A stretch of DNA of 64,000 bases from Acinetobacter higginsii (GTDB lineage: Bacteria > Pseudomonadota > Gammaproteobacteria > Pseudomonadales > Moraxellaceae): positions 1,672,760 to 1,736,759 of the forward strand of contig NZ_KB850072.1 in NCBI RefSeq assembly GCF_000369525.1, read 5' to 3'. Under the pieces are notes generated by a model. That model saw only the letters and a program-made list of their open reading frames with translations, searched no databases and was not told the origin of the DNA. The translations under genes and the position numbers were made by a program. Shown piece after piece: positions 7,803 through 16,638 of the stretch. How positions within the stretch are numbered: the first letter of the stretch is position 1; every line of letters begins with the position of its first letter.

Positions 7803-9368
7803 ATGTTAGATCAAAATATTAAAACTCAATTAAAAGCTTACTTAGAACGTTTAGAAAGTCCAATCGAGTTGGTTGCTGCTTTAGATGACTCCGACAAAGC
7901 AGAAAAAATTAAAGAACTCGTGACTGAAATTGCTGAACTTTCTGACCAAGTTACGGCGCGTTTTGACGGTTCAAACGCTCGCCGTCCTAGTTTCGGTGTG
8001 GCCAAAGCTGGTGAACAACCACGTGTGTTCTTTGCTGGCTTACCGATGGGACATGAGTTTACTTCTTTGATCTTGGCATTATTACAAGTATCAGGTTATG
8101 CGCCTAAAGTCTCTGATGAAGTACTCACTCAGATCAAAGGCTTAAACTTAACAGCGAACTTTGATGTGTTTGTATCGCTCAGCTGCCATAACTGTCCAGA
8201 TGTGGTTCAAGCTTTAAACTTGATTGCGATTAACAATCCAAATACTACAGCAACCATGATTGATGGTGCTTTCTTCCAAGACGAAGTTGAAGAACGCAAA
8301 ATCTTAGCTGTACCTATGGTGTTCCAAGACAACCAACATATTGGTCAAGGTCGTATGACTTTGGAAGAAATCGTTGCCAAGTTGGATAGCAATTCAGCTG
8401 AGAAAGATGCAGCCGCAATCAATGCCAAAGATGCATTTGATGTGTTGGTGATTGGTGGTGGGCCTGCAGGTGGTACAGCGGCGATCTATGCAGCACGTAA
8501 AGGCATCAAAACGGGTATCGTGGCTGAACGTTTTGGCGGTCAAGTGATGGATACCATGGACATTGAGAACTTCACCACAGTACAAAAAACTGTAGGTCCT
8601 CAGTTCGCTCAAGACATGGAAGCCCATGTCCGTGAATACGGTGTCGATATCATGAACTTGCAACGTGTCAGCAAGATCACTGGTGCAGATCAAACTGCTA
8701 ATGGTTTGGTTGAGGTTGAACTGGAAAATGGTGCCAAGCTTGAATCGAAAACCATCATCCTGTCTACAGGTGCACGTTGGAGAGAAATGAATGTACCAGG
8801 TGAAGCTGAATACCGTACTCGTGGTGTGGCTTACTGCCCACACTGTGATGGTCCATTATTCAAAGGCAAACGCGTTGCGGTGATTGGTGGAGGTAACTCT
8901 GGTGTCGAAGCAGCGATTGACCTTGCAGGGATTGTTGAGCATGTGACTTTGGTTGAATTTGATATCAAACTTCGTGCAGACCAAGTATTGCAAGACAAAT
9001 TAAATAGCTTGCCAAATACCACTGTCATCTTAAATGCACTCAGTACTGAAGTAGTGGGTGATGGTGCTCAAGTGACAGCATTGAAATATAAAGATCGTAC
9101 CACTGATGTTGAACACACCGTTGAACTTGCAGGGATCTTCGTACAAATTGGTTTATTGCCAAACACGGATTTCTTAAAGAACAGCGCAGTTGAACTCAGC
9201 AACCGTGGTGAGATTGTGATTAATGATCGCAACGAAACCAATGTCAAAGGTGTCTTTGCCGCAGGTGACTGTACGACAGTACCGTACAAGCAAATCATCA
9301 TTGCCACAGGTGAAGGCGCCAAAGCATCGCTGTCTGCTTTTGATTATATGATCCGTTCTGGCGTATAA
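7803..9368 (+). CDS. ahpF: Alkyl hydroperoxide reductase subunit F
   Basis: NADH-dependent FAD disulfide reductase that regenerates AhpC. The N-terminal tandem thioredoxin fold carries the active CHNC (Cys128, Cys131); FAD binding is at [12 protein letters not shown], the second redox centre is CPHC, NAD binding is at [12 protein letters not shown], and the C-terminal FAD motif is [13 protein letters not shown]. Start [10 protein letters not shown] at 7803 gives 521 aa, the family length, with GGAG at 7793-7796 as ribosome site; the TTG at 7791 lies on that site. Unusually it is not next to ahpC. Confidence 0.97.
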   Translation: MLDQNIKTQLKAYLERLESPIELVAALDDSDKAEKIKELVTEIAELSDQVTARFDGSNARRPSFGVAKAGEQPRVFFAGLPMGHEFTSLILALLQVSGYAPKVSDEVLTQIKGLNLTANFDVFVSLSCHNCPDVVQALNLIAINNPNTTATMIDGAFFQDEVEERKILAVPMVFQDNQHIGQGRMTLEEIVAKLDSNSAEKDAAAINAKDAFDVLVIGGGPAGGTAAIYAARKGIKTGIVAERFGGQVMDTMDIENFTTVQKTVGPQFAQDMEAHVREYGVDIMNLQRVSKITGADQTANGLVEVELENGAKLESKTIILSTGARWREMNVPGEAEYRTRGVAYCPHCDGPLFKGKRVAVIGGGNSGVEAAIDLAGIVEHVTLVEFDIKLRADQVLQDKLNSLPNTTVILNALSTEVVGDGAQVTALKYKDRTTDVEHTVELAGIFVQIGLLPNTDFLKNSAVELSNRGEIVINDRNETNVKGVFAAGDCTTVPYKQIIIATGEGAKASLSAFDYMIRSGV

Positions 9369-9386
9369 GTCTACTCAGAACATGTG

Positions 9387-9418
9387 CACGCACTTACATT
9401 TTCCGATGTAAGTGCGTG
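9387..9418 (+). terminator. Terminator of ahpF
   Basis: Perfect 13-bp stem CACGCACTTACAT / ATGTAAGTGCGTG, loop TTTCCG, followed by T6. Confidence 0.93.
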
Positions 9419-9525
9419 TTTTTACAAGTTATCAACAAATTTTCAACTTTATTATTCATCAAGTTTATGTTTATATTTTCGGTATCCATATCCGATTGGA
9501 TGCCACAAAGAAAAGGAAATAGACA

Positions 9526-9870
9526 ATGAATAAATTACTTGTTGCATTAGGTCTTGCTGCTACTGTTGCGCTTGTAGGCTGTAATAAAGATAAAGCACCT
9601 GAAACTGGTGCAACCACGGGTGAGCATTTAGAGCATGCTGCTGATCAAGCTGGCGCTGACGTTCAAAATGCGGCTGATGCGGCTGCGAGCAATGTTGCAA
9701 CTGCTGTAGATACTGCTGGTGATCAAATTGATGCTGCTGCTGATCACACTGCAACTGCAACGGCTGAAGCTGCTGCTAAAACTGAGGCTGCGGCACGTGA
9801 TGCAACAGCTAAAGTTGCAGGCGCTGTAGAATCAACTGCTGCTGATGTGAAAGAAAAAGCTCAGCAATAA
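9526..9870 (+). CDS. Small Ala-rich lipoprotein, 114 aa
   Basis: The signal peptide ends in lipobox LVGC (Cys19), so the product should be lipid-anchored in the envelope. The mature chain is nearly all Ala, Asp, Glu, Thr and Lys in helix-favouring patterns (AADAAAS.VATAVDTAGDQ, AAAKTEAAARDATAKVAG), resembling LEA/apolipoprotein-like amphipathic repeats. GAAAAGGAAATAG precedes the ATG. It has its own terminator. No enzymatic motif is present; a role in envelope stress or surface hydration is conceivable but unproven. Confidence 0.85.
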   Translation: MNKLLVALGLAATVALVGCNKDKAPETGATTGEHLEHAADQAGADVQNAADAAASNVATAVDTAGDQIDAAADHTATATAEAAAKTEAAARDATAKVAGAVESTAADVKEKAQQ

Positions 9871-9883
9871 TTGAGTTGAAATA

Positions 9884-9911
9884 AAAAAGCCTCTGTTTAC
9901 AGAGGCTTTTT
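9884..9911 (+). terminator. Terminator of the Ala-rich lipoprotein gene
   Basis: Stem AAAAAGCCTCTG / CAGAGGCTTTTT with loop TTTA, 14 nt after the stop; the T run extends to 9912. It may also work for the convergent GST gene. Confidence 0.9.
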
Positions 9912-9923
9912 TATTGGTCTGAA

Positions 9924-10535
9924 TTAACTTAATAAACCTTCATCACGCATCGCAATTTGTACAGACTGACGTTCAGCCACTTTATTACGCAATGCAATAA
10001 TATTGATATAAGGCGTTAAGTCATGCTCAATGTGATTTGACCAGTTAGTGAGCACGAATAAATACGCATCCGCAGGACCAAAGTTATCATCGACCAAATA
10101 ATCACAATCCGATTCAGCTAAATAGTTGTCGATATACTTAAGCAAACGATCAACTTCTGCATAGGCTTTGGTTTTCTCATCATCAGTGAGTTTACCGCTA
10201 AAGAATACAGAATAAGCATCATGCAATTCTGAGTTCAAATAGCCTAACCACTCTAGGACTTTAGCACGCCCCATCCCCGATGGTGGGATTAAATCCTGTT
10301 TTGGATCATGCTGTGCTAAAAACGGTAAAATTGCCACATTTTCAGTTAAAATTAAACCTGGATTAATTTCCAAAGCAGGTACATAGCCTTTTGGATTAAT
10401 CTCGTAATAATCTGCACCTTTTGAAGTTTTATGTGTTTTTAGATCAACTCGTTCTAAATCAAAATCGACATTTATTTCATTTAAAATAATATGGGCTGCC
10501 AATGAGCATGCACCAGGTGAATAATACAACTTCAT
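9924..10535 (-). CDS. Glutathione S-transferase, beta-class-like, 203 aa
   Basis: Thioredoxin-fold N-domain with YYSPGACSLAAHI, where Cys10 matches the catalytic Cys of bacterial beta-class GSTs. The cis-Pro NPKGYVPAL and the glutathione-binding LTENVAIL follow. The all-helical C-domain includes the FGPADAYLFVLTNW N-capping motif region. Cytosolic conjugation or reduction of electrophiles is expected. Single gene convergent with the Ala-rich lipoprotein gene. Confidence 0.92.
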   Translation of the reverse strand: MKLYYSPGACSLAAHIILNEINVDFDLERVDLKTHKTSKGADYYEINPKGYVPALEINPGLILTENVAILPFLAQHDPKQDLIPPSGMGRAKVLEWLGYLNSELHDAYSVFFSGKLTDDEKTKAYAEVDRLLKYIDNYLAESDCDYLVDDNFGPADAYLFVLTNWSNHIEHDLTPYINIIALRNKVAERQSVQIAMRDEGLLS

Positions 10536-10741
10536 AATTGATCCTTGTTATCTAACAACTTATGCCCTAGAACGTTCCTACGAAACTCGAGAACAGAAAT
10601 AACCAAAATTTATAATAGCTTTCATGCTAAGAACATCTACACCACTACTATTAATGAATTTTTTTCTGCCTTGCAAGTTATATTCCGTGACGATTGATTA
10701 ATTTATGAAAAAACAAACCAAACAATATCACGGAAATCAGA

Positions 10742-13180
10742 TTACGCTCGACCAAAAAGTTTGCCTAACCATTCAAATAATGAGTTTAAAAATTCAACGA
10801 TGATATTCTTCGGATTATTTGGTTCAAGTTGAGAATCCGAACTTTTCATATCCAAATCAACAATCACAGGGTCATGATCTGAAGAACGATAAGCATCTGC
10901 CGAGAAGAACAAGGCCTTTTGCTCATCGGTTTTATATTCTTCGTTATAGTCCAATACTGTTGGCTCATCGGCATTGATATGCCATGCAAAAGTCTTGATT
11001 ACACGTTTATACAGATTGGCATCGGCAATGGCATGATCAAGGTTACCTGCACCACCATAACCATCTGCATCACTCGCCACACCAAAGACATAGCTATAAG
11101 CTTTATTACCCTCACCGACTTTGCTGTCATTGAGCAAAACTTTATAGTTGGCTTTCTCAAAACTTAAGATTGGATCTTCTTTGGCATAACTGTTCATATC
11201 ACCTAACAGTAAGATATTCGGATTCTTCACTTGGGTTGGATTCTTGGCAATCCATTGGGTGAGTTGCTCAACCGCTTTCACTCGGGTCGGGTTCCAGCAG
11301 CCCTGACCATCGCGTTGATCTGCATCCAGAGAGTTTTCATCGACACCTCGACAGCTCTTCGATTTAAGATGATTTGGAATCACTGTAAAGATTTGTCCGC
11401 CCTGTACAGGTTTGAAGGATTGTGCGATGGTCGAACGGCTTTTATCCCCTAAATCCAATACCGCAGGCTTATTCACTGGCTGAACACGTTTACTGTTATA
11501 GATAATGGCAACCGCAATCACATCAGTACCGAGCTGATTGAGTCCTTCTGGAATCACATATTTCCAGTCTGGCCCTAAAGCTTTAGTCAAGTTAGCAACT
11601 GCACTATCACTGCCATAACCATTATTGGCAATTTCCATCAAACCATACACATCTGCATCGATTGATTTTAATGCATTGACGATTTTGGCATGTTGCTTAT
11701 CAAATTCAGCCTGACTGTTGGCACCACGTTCCGTTGGGAAACCATTCTTGCCATTGTCATAGTTCAGCACGTTAAATGCCGCAGCACGAATATGTTTGCT
11801 TTGTTTAGCGGTAATTGTTGGACGCGGATTGGTCGTAGTCACTACTTCTGGCAAGTTTGCCCCTGCAATCGGTTGTACACGCCAAGCATTAAAACGATAT
11901 TCTAAAATACCTTGTGCGTTCTTTAACTGATAGCCCGAACGTAGCGTATTCAACGCACTAAAGTTTTGTGGCAACCACGGTGCACGGTTTTGATTGTTAT
12001 AACCATCATCAAAGATAATCTTAGAAAGTAGATTTTGTTGCGCTAAAGCCTTGGCTTCATTTGAAAGTGCAGGATAAAGATTGGTCGGAATAAATAAACG
12101 GCCAAGGCTTAGAGAAAGTTCGCCATAACGACCAAAATTATAGTTTTCACTTACCGTCAACGTTTGCGGTAATTTCACCAACATCCCTTGGTAACGCTTA
12201 GGTGAATTCCCTGCGGTATCGGTCAAACTGCTAAATGGCAAGTTCAAGTCCAGTGGTTGGATCAGCGATGCCATGTTCTGGTTACAGGTCTTAATATCCT
12301 GCTGCAATTGATCCAATTGAAGTTGGTTTTGATAACTGGTTAAACGACCACGTAGGATGACTTCATCACCAACCTGCCCACCTTTGACTACACTGCTTGC
12401 AGGAATATAGACAAAAATCGCATTGCTGACATTTGGCGTAGCTTTGCTATCAGGGGTTTGTACATAGAAACCTGAGAAACCATTGCTATAACGATAGTCC
12501 GCCGTGATTACACCACGAATAGTATAATTTTGATTTTGAGTCGATTGCGTAAGACTGGCAATCGGTGTATCGCTACTGCTACAGCTGACTGCATCTACAG
12601 GCGGTGTGGTCGTTGAACCTGTTAAATTCGAAAAATCATTTCGATCTGTCCATGCCTGCCAAGATTGGTCGAGATCAAATGGACTGGTCGGATCAACACT
12701 CACTACAGGATTATCTGTTTGAATGCGTTTAAAGCTATTCGCAGTACTGAATACCGTTGTACCCCAACCTGCCGTTGGACGCTCACCAATACGACCAAAA
12801 CGATCTACTGACGTACCGCGATAAAGCAACACAATCGCATCGTCACCATTAAAAGATAATCCTGCTACTTGATTAACTTTATCCCCCAATTGCGCTTGTA
12901 ATTCTGAACGACCAATCAGGAATCTTTGTTTACTGGCCAAGCTACCTTGTAAAGGAAAAGCCGCGGTTTTAACTGTACCGCCATTGTTGAACTGCTGGAT
13001 TTCATAATCGGCTAAATTCACCGTTGTGGCATCGGGGTTATAAATTTCCAGTCCCTTTTTATTGCTGCTGCCATCGACATACTGGCTAAACATCAGTTGT
13101 GCATGTGCAGCAGAAAAGAGTGAAGATGCACCTAACAGGCCTAAACAAATGGCGATCGAATGGTATTTAAAATTGTTCAT
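10742..13180 (-). CDS. ExeM/NucH-type extracellular endonuclease, 812 aa
   Basis: Sec signal peptide (LLGASSLFSAAHA), then a lamin-tail (LTD) domain (about residues 28-145), an OB-fold YhcR-like segment (about 200-300) and a C-terminal endonuclease/exonuclease/phosphatase domain (about 465-780). The nuclease domain shows NVLNYDNG, GLMEIANNG, PNHLKSKSC, LLGDMNSY and SDHDPVIVDL, the metal and catalytic residues of DNase I-like enzymes. ExeM homologues degrade extracellular DNA in biofilms. The tail (about 780-812) ends in a short hydrophobic-amphipathic stretch VEFLNSLFEWLGKLFGRA, possibly a membrane or surface anchor. Monocistronic. Confidence 0.9.
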   Translation of the reverse strand: MNNFKYHSIAICLGLLGASSLFSAAHAQLMFSQYVDGSSNKKGLEIYNPDATTVNLADYEIQQFNNGGTVKTAAFPLQGSLASKQRFLIGRSELQAQLGDKVNQVAGLSFNGDDAIVLLYRGTSVDRFGRIGERPTAGWGTTVFSTANSFKRIQTDNPVVSVDPTSPFDLDQSWQAWTDRNDFSNLTGSTTTPPVDAVSCSSSDTPIASLTQSTQNQNYTIRGVITADYRYSNGFSGFYVQTPDSKATPNVSNAIFVYIPASSVVKGGQVGDEVILRGRLTSYQNQLQLDQLQQDIKTCNQNMASLIQPLDLNLPFSSLTDTAGNSPKRYQGMLVKLPQTLTVSENYNFGRYGELSLSLGRLFIPTNLYPALSNEAKALAQQNLLSKIIFDDGYNNQNRAPWLPQNFSALNTLRSGYQLKNAQGILEYRFNAWRVQPIAGANLPEVVTTTNPRPTITAKQSKHIRAAAFNVLNYDNGKNGFPTERGANSQAEFDKQHAKIVNALKSIDADVYGLMEIANNGYGSDSAVANLTKALGPDWKYVIPEGLNQLGTDVIAVAIIYNSKRVQPVNKPAVLDLGDKSRSTIAQSFKPVQGGQIFTVIPNHLKSKSCRGVDENSLDADQRDGQGCWNPTRVKAVEQLTQWIAKNPTQVKNPNILLLGDMNSYAKEDPILSFEKANYKVLLNDSKVGEGNKAYSYVFGVASDADGYGGAGNLDHAIADANLYKRVIKTFAWHINADEPTVLDYNEEYKTDEQKALFFSADAYRSSDHDPVIVDLDMKSSDSQLEPNNPKNIIVEFLNSLFEWLGKLFGRA

Positions 13181-13362
13181 GGTTTTTTACTTAGTGTTAA
13201 AATTGTAATTAGGCTATGCAATTTCTGTGACAGCTACATGAAGATTTTTTGACAAATTTTAAGCAATTTTAGAAATGATCGGCTAAATAAAATCACTTAA
13301 AGTTTGACTTGACCACCTGAACACTTAAAATACGGCATTTCTATATTTATATCTCCAGAATC

Positions 13363-14079
13363 ATGTCAAACGATCAGTTAGAAACGCAAATTACGGAACT
13401 CGACAATTTGCCTGAGCACCGTGAAATTGTGACGTTTATGCGTCGTTCAGCTCCGCTCAATACTTCACAACGTACTGCTTTAGAAGATTATCGTGATTTA
13501 ATTTTGGAATACCCTGTTGGTGATTTACGCCAGCATTTTGAACATCCTGAACGCCCATTAACCGTTGAAATCGGTTTTGGTATGGGTCGCTCTTTGGTGT
13601 TAATGGCGAAAGCTAATCCTGAACGTAACTTTGTCGGTATCGAAGTGCACGTACCTGGTATTGCACAGTGTGTTTACGAAGCCGGTATGGCGGGCTTAAA
13701 GAACCTGTTTGTACTGGATGCTGATGCAATCCAAGTATTACGTGAAATGCCAGACAACAGCATTAACTGTGTACAGCTTTATTTCCCAGATCCTTGGCAG
13801 AAGAAGCGTCACTTTAAACGCCGTTTCGTGATTCATGAACGTATGCAGCTGGTTGAACAGAAGCTTGAGCTTGGTGGTACATTCCACTCAGCAACTGACT
13901 GGGAACCATATGCAGAATGGATGCTTGATATCCTAGATAACCGTCCAGATATGGAAAACTTGGCAGGTAAAGGTAATAGCTACCCTCGCCCAGAATGGCG
14001 TCCAGTCACCAAATTCGAGCGTCGCGGTCTTGAATCTGGTCATAAAATTAATGACTTTATCTTTAAGAAAATTAAATAA
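13363..14079 (+). CDS. trmB: tRNA (guanine-N7)-methyltransferase TrmB
   Basis: Makes m7G46 in the tRNA variable loop using SAM. The SAM site is TVEIGFGMGRSL, the GIEVHVPG strand follows, and the signature QLYFPDPWQKKRHFKRR is intact. The C-terminus has the TKFERRG.E.GH tRNA-recognition motif. 238 aa is the normal length. Single gene with a terminator. Confidence 0.97.
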   Translation: MSNDQLETQITELDNLPEHREIVTFMRRSAPLNTSQRTALEDYRDLILEYPVGDLRQHFEHPERPLTVEIGFGMGRSLVLMAKANPERNFVGIEVHVPGIAQCVYEAGMAGLKNLFVLDADAIQVLREMPDNSINCVQLYFPDPWQKKRHFKRRFVIHERMQLVEQKLELGGTFHSATDWEPYAEWMLDILDNRPDMENLAGKGNSYPRPEWRPVTKFERRGLESGHKINDFIFKKIK

Positions 14080-14095
14080 GTTGATTTAGTTTCAC

Positions 14096-14123
14096 AAAAG
14101 CCACTAATTTTTTAGTGGCTTTT
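14096..14123 (+). terminator. Terminator of trmB
   Basis: Stem AAAAGCCACTAA / TTAGTGGCTTTT with a 4-nt T loop and a trailing T. The A-rich 5' arm would also serve the convergent gene at 14159. Confidence 0.9.
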
Positions 14124-14158
14124 TACTTCTTCTCATTTATTTATAGATTTTATATGAC

Positions 14159-14923
14159 TCAATTAGTCTTTACATCTACTAGTGGCTGAGGATCGTAATC
14201 TAAAAACTGGGTGTAATCATGTATATCCTTACATAACTGTCTATTCTCAACATCATGATAAGCTAATGTAAGATCCCTTTTCTCAAATACTTTTAAGTCT
14301 TTTACTCCTAACAACTTATAAATTTGATCCGATATGAGAGCATAACGGAGTAACTCTTTTTTCGCACTCGCCCCTATCCCAAATATCACAACAAATGGTA
14401 AAACTAAAATACATGCATATAAAAAGACATAATCCATTATGTCTACATTAATAGTGCCGTTATCAGTCAAGAACAATGATATTATAAGCATGAATATTGA
14501 CATTCCCGATGCAACAACAGCCAAATTCTTGGGGCTGTGGCTATTTGTTACCATTTCCACCGTTTCTCCAAAAGGCAAAGATATGCCTAATAAATTATTA
14601 TTTTTATTCATAACTGCTAAGACATTAATGTCACCTTCCACATTTTCATCATAAACGACATATACGTCTTCATCTTCTTTAAAGAAGACAGAAGTAAGCG
14701 CGGCATAAAAATTGATATGATCAATACAGAAATAAATATAATAACCTGGTTCGCCATTTGCTCCACCCAAGGTAGCAGCAGCACCCATCCCTCCAGACTC
14801 AGAAAAAATCGATACCAATGCTGTAGCTCCAGCTTGTGCTCTAACTTTTTTTGGTTTAGGGAGCTCACTTATAATTGCATCAACATACTGAAGATTTTTA
14901 ATTTTACCGTAAACAACTTTCAT
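14159..14923 (-). CDS. Two-TM T6SS-associated protein, array copy D (putative immunity)
   Basis: Most diverged member (254 aa) of a four-copy family in this island. It shares the N-terminal domain MKV.YGK....YVDAI...LPK, the core SGGMGAAATLGG.NG.PGYYIYF, a C-terminal cytosolic tail (L..KDIHDYTQFLDYDPQPLVDV) and a central hydrophobic pair at about residues 133-180. It differs by an insertion (KPKKVRAQAG) near residue 25. It is separated from the other copies by a 250-bp gap that holds a decayed gene fragment. I recognise no named family. Position downstream of toxin genes and membrane topology suggest immunity to a membrane-active effector, by inference. Confidence 0.75.
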   Translation of the reverse strand: MKVVYGKIKNLQYVDAIISELPKPKKVRAQAGATALVSIFSESGGMGAAATLGGANGEPGYYIYFCIDHINFYAALTSVFFKEDEDVYVVYDENVEGDINVLAVMNKNNNLLGISLPFGETVEMVTNSHSPKNLAVVASGMSIFMLIISLFLTDNGTINVDIMDYVFLYACILVLPFVVIFGIGASAKKELLRYALISDQIYKLLGVKDLKVFEKRDLTLAYHDVENRQLCKDIHDYTQFLDYDPQPLVDVKTN

Positions 14924-14982
14924 CTAAATCCATCACATTATTGCATTAAAAAAAATCAATTAGATAACAACATATTGAAAAA

Positions 14983-15140
14983 TAAGTCTTTTATATGTGT
15001 AAGACCAAATATTAAAAATAAAAAGCCAAAGCATAAACAACAAAAATAACTTTCTATCCAATTAACATATTACTTACATCAAAATCACTTCCAAATTTAA
15101 AAATAAAAACATGGCTCAATTACAAAAAAATTTAGACATC
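14983..15140 (-). pseudogene. Decayed C-terminal fragment of a 215-aa-type membrane immunity gene
   Basis: The minus strand of this gap aligns base by base with the 3' part of the intact gene at 18051-18698. Translated, it gives IFKFGSDFDVSNMLIG, then a TAG where the intact protein has Trp, then KVIFVVYALAFYF. The intact protein reads IFKFKNYFDVDNIVMG-W-KVGFIVYALVLLL. Further stops (TAA) follow, and no start or upstream half remains. It is therefore a relic of a second cassette of the same immunity type, stranded between array copies C and D. Confidence 0.75.
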
Positions 15141-15173
15141 AGAAAAGAAATAAAATATTAATTATTTCAAATT

Positions 15174-15908
15174 TTATTTCTTTATATCTACATCTACTAG
15201 CGGCTGAGGATCATAATTTAAAAATTCAGTATAATTATGAACATCATCATAGATACGATCAGTTTCTTTATCTTTGTATGGCTTCAGATGATTCTTATTA
15301 ATCTCTGCATTTAAAGCATCAACATCATTAATACCTAATACTTTATAAATTCGTTCAGATTCCTCTGCATAGCCTCTAAATTGTTTTTTAACGCTATGTC
15401 CAATTAACAACATCATAACTAGAGAAATAATAATAGTAATTGTATATATATAGATTTCTCTTGCTCCTAGGGAAAAGAAGACAATTGACATTCCTATTGC
15501 TGTAATCCCTCCCATCATTAATGCATTCTTATTATGGGCTTTATCTGACATTTCGGTAGTATGCCCAAAAGGAACGACCATACCCAATAAATGATTATTC
15601 TTATTCAGAATCGCCAGAACATTAAAATTCTGTTTAACATCCTCGTCATAAACTACATAGATATCTTCTCCCTCTTGGAAAAAGATGCCTGTAAATGCCG
15701 CATAAAACTCAACATCATCAATATAGAAATGAATATAGTAACCTGGAAATCCATTCACCCCAGCTAAAGTTGCTGCTGCACCCATTCCTCCAGATTCAGC
15801 AAAAATTGATACTAGTGCCGTAGTTGCCTGTGATCTCAGTTTAGGTAATTGGCCAATAATTGCGTCAACACATTGGAGTTTTTGGACTTTACCGTAGATG
15901 ACTTTCAT
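15174..15908 (-). CDS. Two-TM T6SS-associated protein, array copy C (putative immunity)
   Basis: 244 aa. The N-terminal soluble domain (1-125) carries SGGMGAAATLAGVNGFPGYY and FHVVY-like strands (EDIYVVYDED). Two hydrophobic helices lie at about 130-148 and 151-171, followed by KKQFRGYAEESERIYKVLGI and a conserved end NYDPQPLVDV. Its ATG lies inside the last codons of copy B (20-bp overlap, 15889-15908), implying translational coupling. It ends VDVDIKK, unlike copies A and B, which read on into the next gene's start. Function is inferred from position in the VgrG island. Confidence 0.78.
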   Translation of the reverse strand: MKVIYGKVQKLQCVDAIIGQLPKLRSQATTALVSIFAESGGMGAAATLAGVNGFPGYYIHFYIDDVEFYAAFTGIFFQEGEDIYVVYDEDVKQNFNVLAILNKNNHLLGMVVPFGHTTEMSDKAHNKNALMMGGITAIGMSIVFFSLGAREIYIYTITIIISLVMMLLIGHSVKKQFRGYAEESERIYKVLGINDVDALNAEINKNHLKPYKDKETDRIYDDVHNYTEFLNYDPQPLVDVDIKK

Positions 15909-16638
15909 CAGTTCTTACATCTACTAGTGGCTGAGGATCATAGTTTAAAAATTCAGTATAATTATGAACATCATCATAGATACGATTAGTTTCTTTATCT
16001 TCGTATGGCTTCAGATGATTCTTATTAATTTCTGCATTTAAAGCATCAATATCATTAATACCTAATATTTTATAAATTCGTTCTGACTCCTCTGCATACC
16101 CTCTAAATTTTTTCTTAACAGCATAACCAATAAACGATATTACTGTTATTGAGCAAAATATTATATACATATATATATCTATGTCTTTTGCGCCTAAAAG
16201 AAAAATTATAATTATACTAATTAAAGCAGTTAGTATTGCCATTATTAAATTGCTTTTATTATGAGCCTTATTCGACATTGCTACTGTATGACCAAAAGGA
16301 ACAACCATGCCTAATAAATGGTTATTTTTATTCATAATCGCTAAAACATTAAAATTTTGTTTAACTCCTTCATCATAAACAACATAAATGCTTTCACCTT
16401 CGTTAAAAAAGATGCCCGTAAAGGCTGCGTAAAATTCAATATCATCAATATAAAAATGAATATAGTAACCTGGAAATCCATTTACCCCGGCTAAAGTTGC
16501 TGCTGCACCCATTCCTCCAGATTCAGCAAACATTGACACTAAAGCTGTGGTAGTTGCTTGTGATCTCAGCTTTGGTAATTCACCAACAATTGCATCAATA
16601 CATTGGAGTTTTTGAACTTTACCGTAGATGACTTTCAT
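15889..16638 (-). CDS. Two-TM T6SS-associated protein, array copy B (putative immunity)
   Basis: 249 aa and very close to copy C except in the membrane segment, which has diverged (LTALISIIIIFLLG and IYMYIIFCSITVISFIG). The last six residues, DESHLR, are an out-of-frame reading of the next copy's start region. This shows that the tandem duplication junction cut away the original 3' end. Its own start overlaps copy A's end by the same 20 bp (16619-16638). Such variation limited to the membrane helices fits recognition of different membrane toxins, but this is inference. Confidence 0.78.
   Translation of the reverse strand: MKVIYGKVQKLQCIDAIVGELPKLRSQATTTALVSMFAESGGMGAAATLAGVNGFPGYYIHFYIDDIEFYAAFTGIFFNEGESIYVVYDEGVKQNFNVLAIMNKNNHLLGMVVPFGHTVAMSNKAHNKSNLIMAILTALISIIIIFLLGAKDIDIYMYIIFCSITVISFIGYAVKKKFRGYAEESERIYKILGINDIDALNAEINKNHLKPYEDKETNRIYDDVHNYTEFLNYDPQPLVDVRTDESHLR

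Noticed and set aside
8394..8843. 149-codon antisense ORF within ahpF
   Set aside because: It lies wholly opposite the conserved AhpF core and has no signal of its own.
10683..10735. Inverted TTCCGTGA / TCACGGAA pair after the ExeM gene
   Set aside because: The 37-nt loop is too long for a convincing terminator and no T run follows.
14985..15049. Plus-strand ORF overlapping the gap between array copies
   Set aside because: It is the reverse of a decayed gene fragment and runs antisense into copy D.
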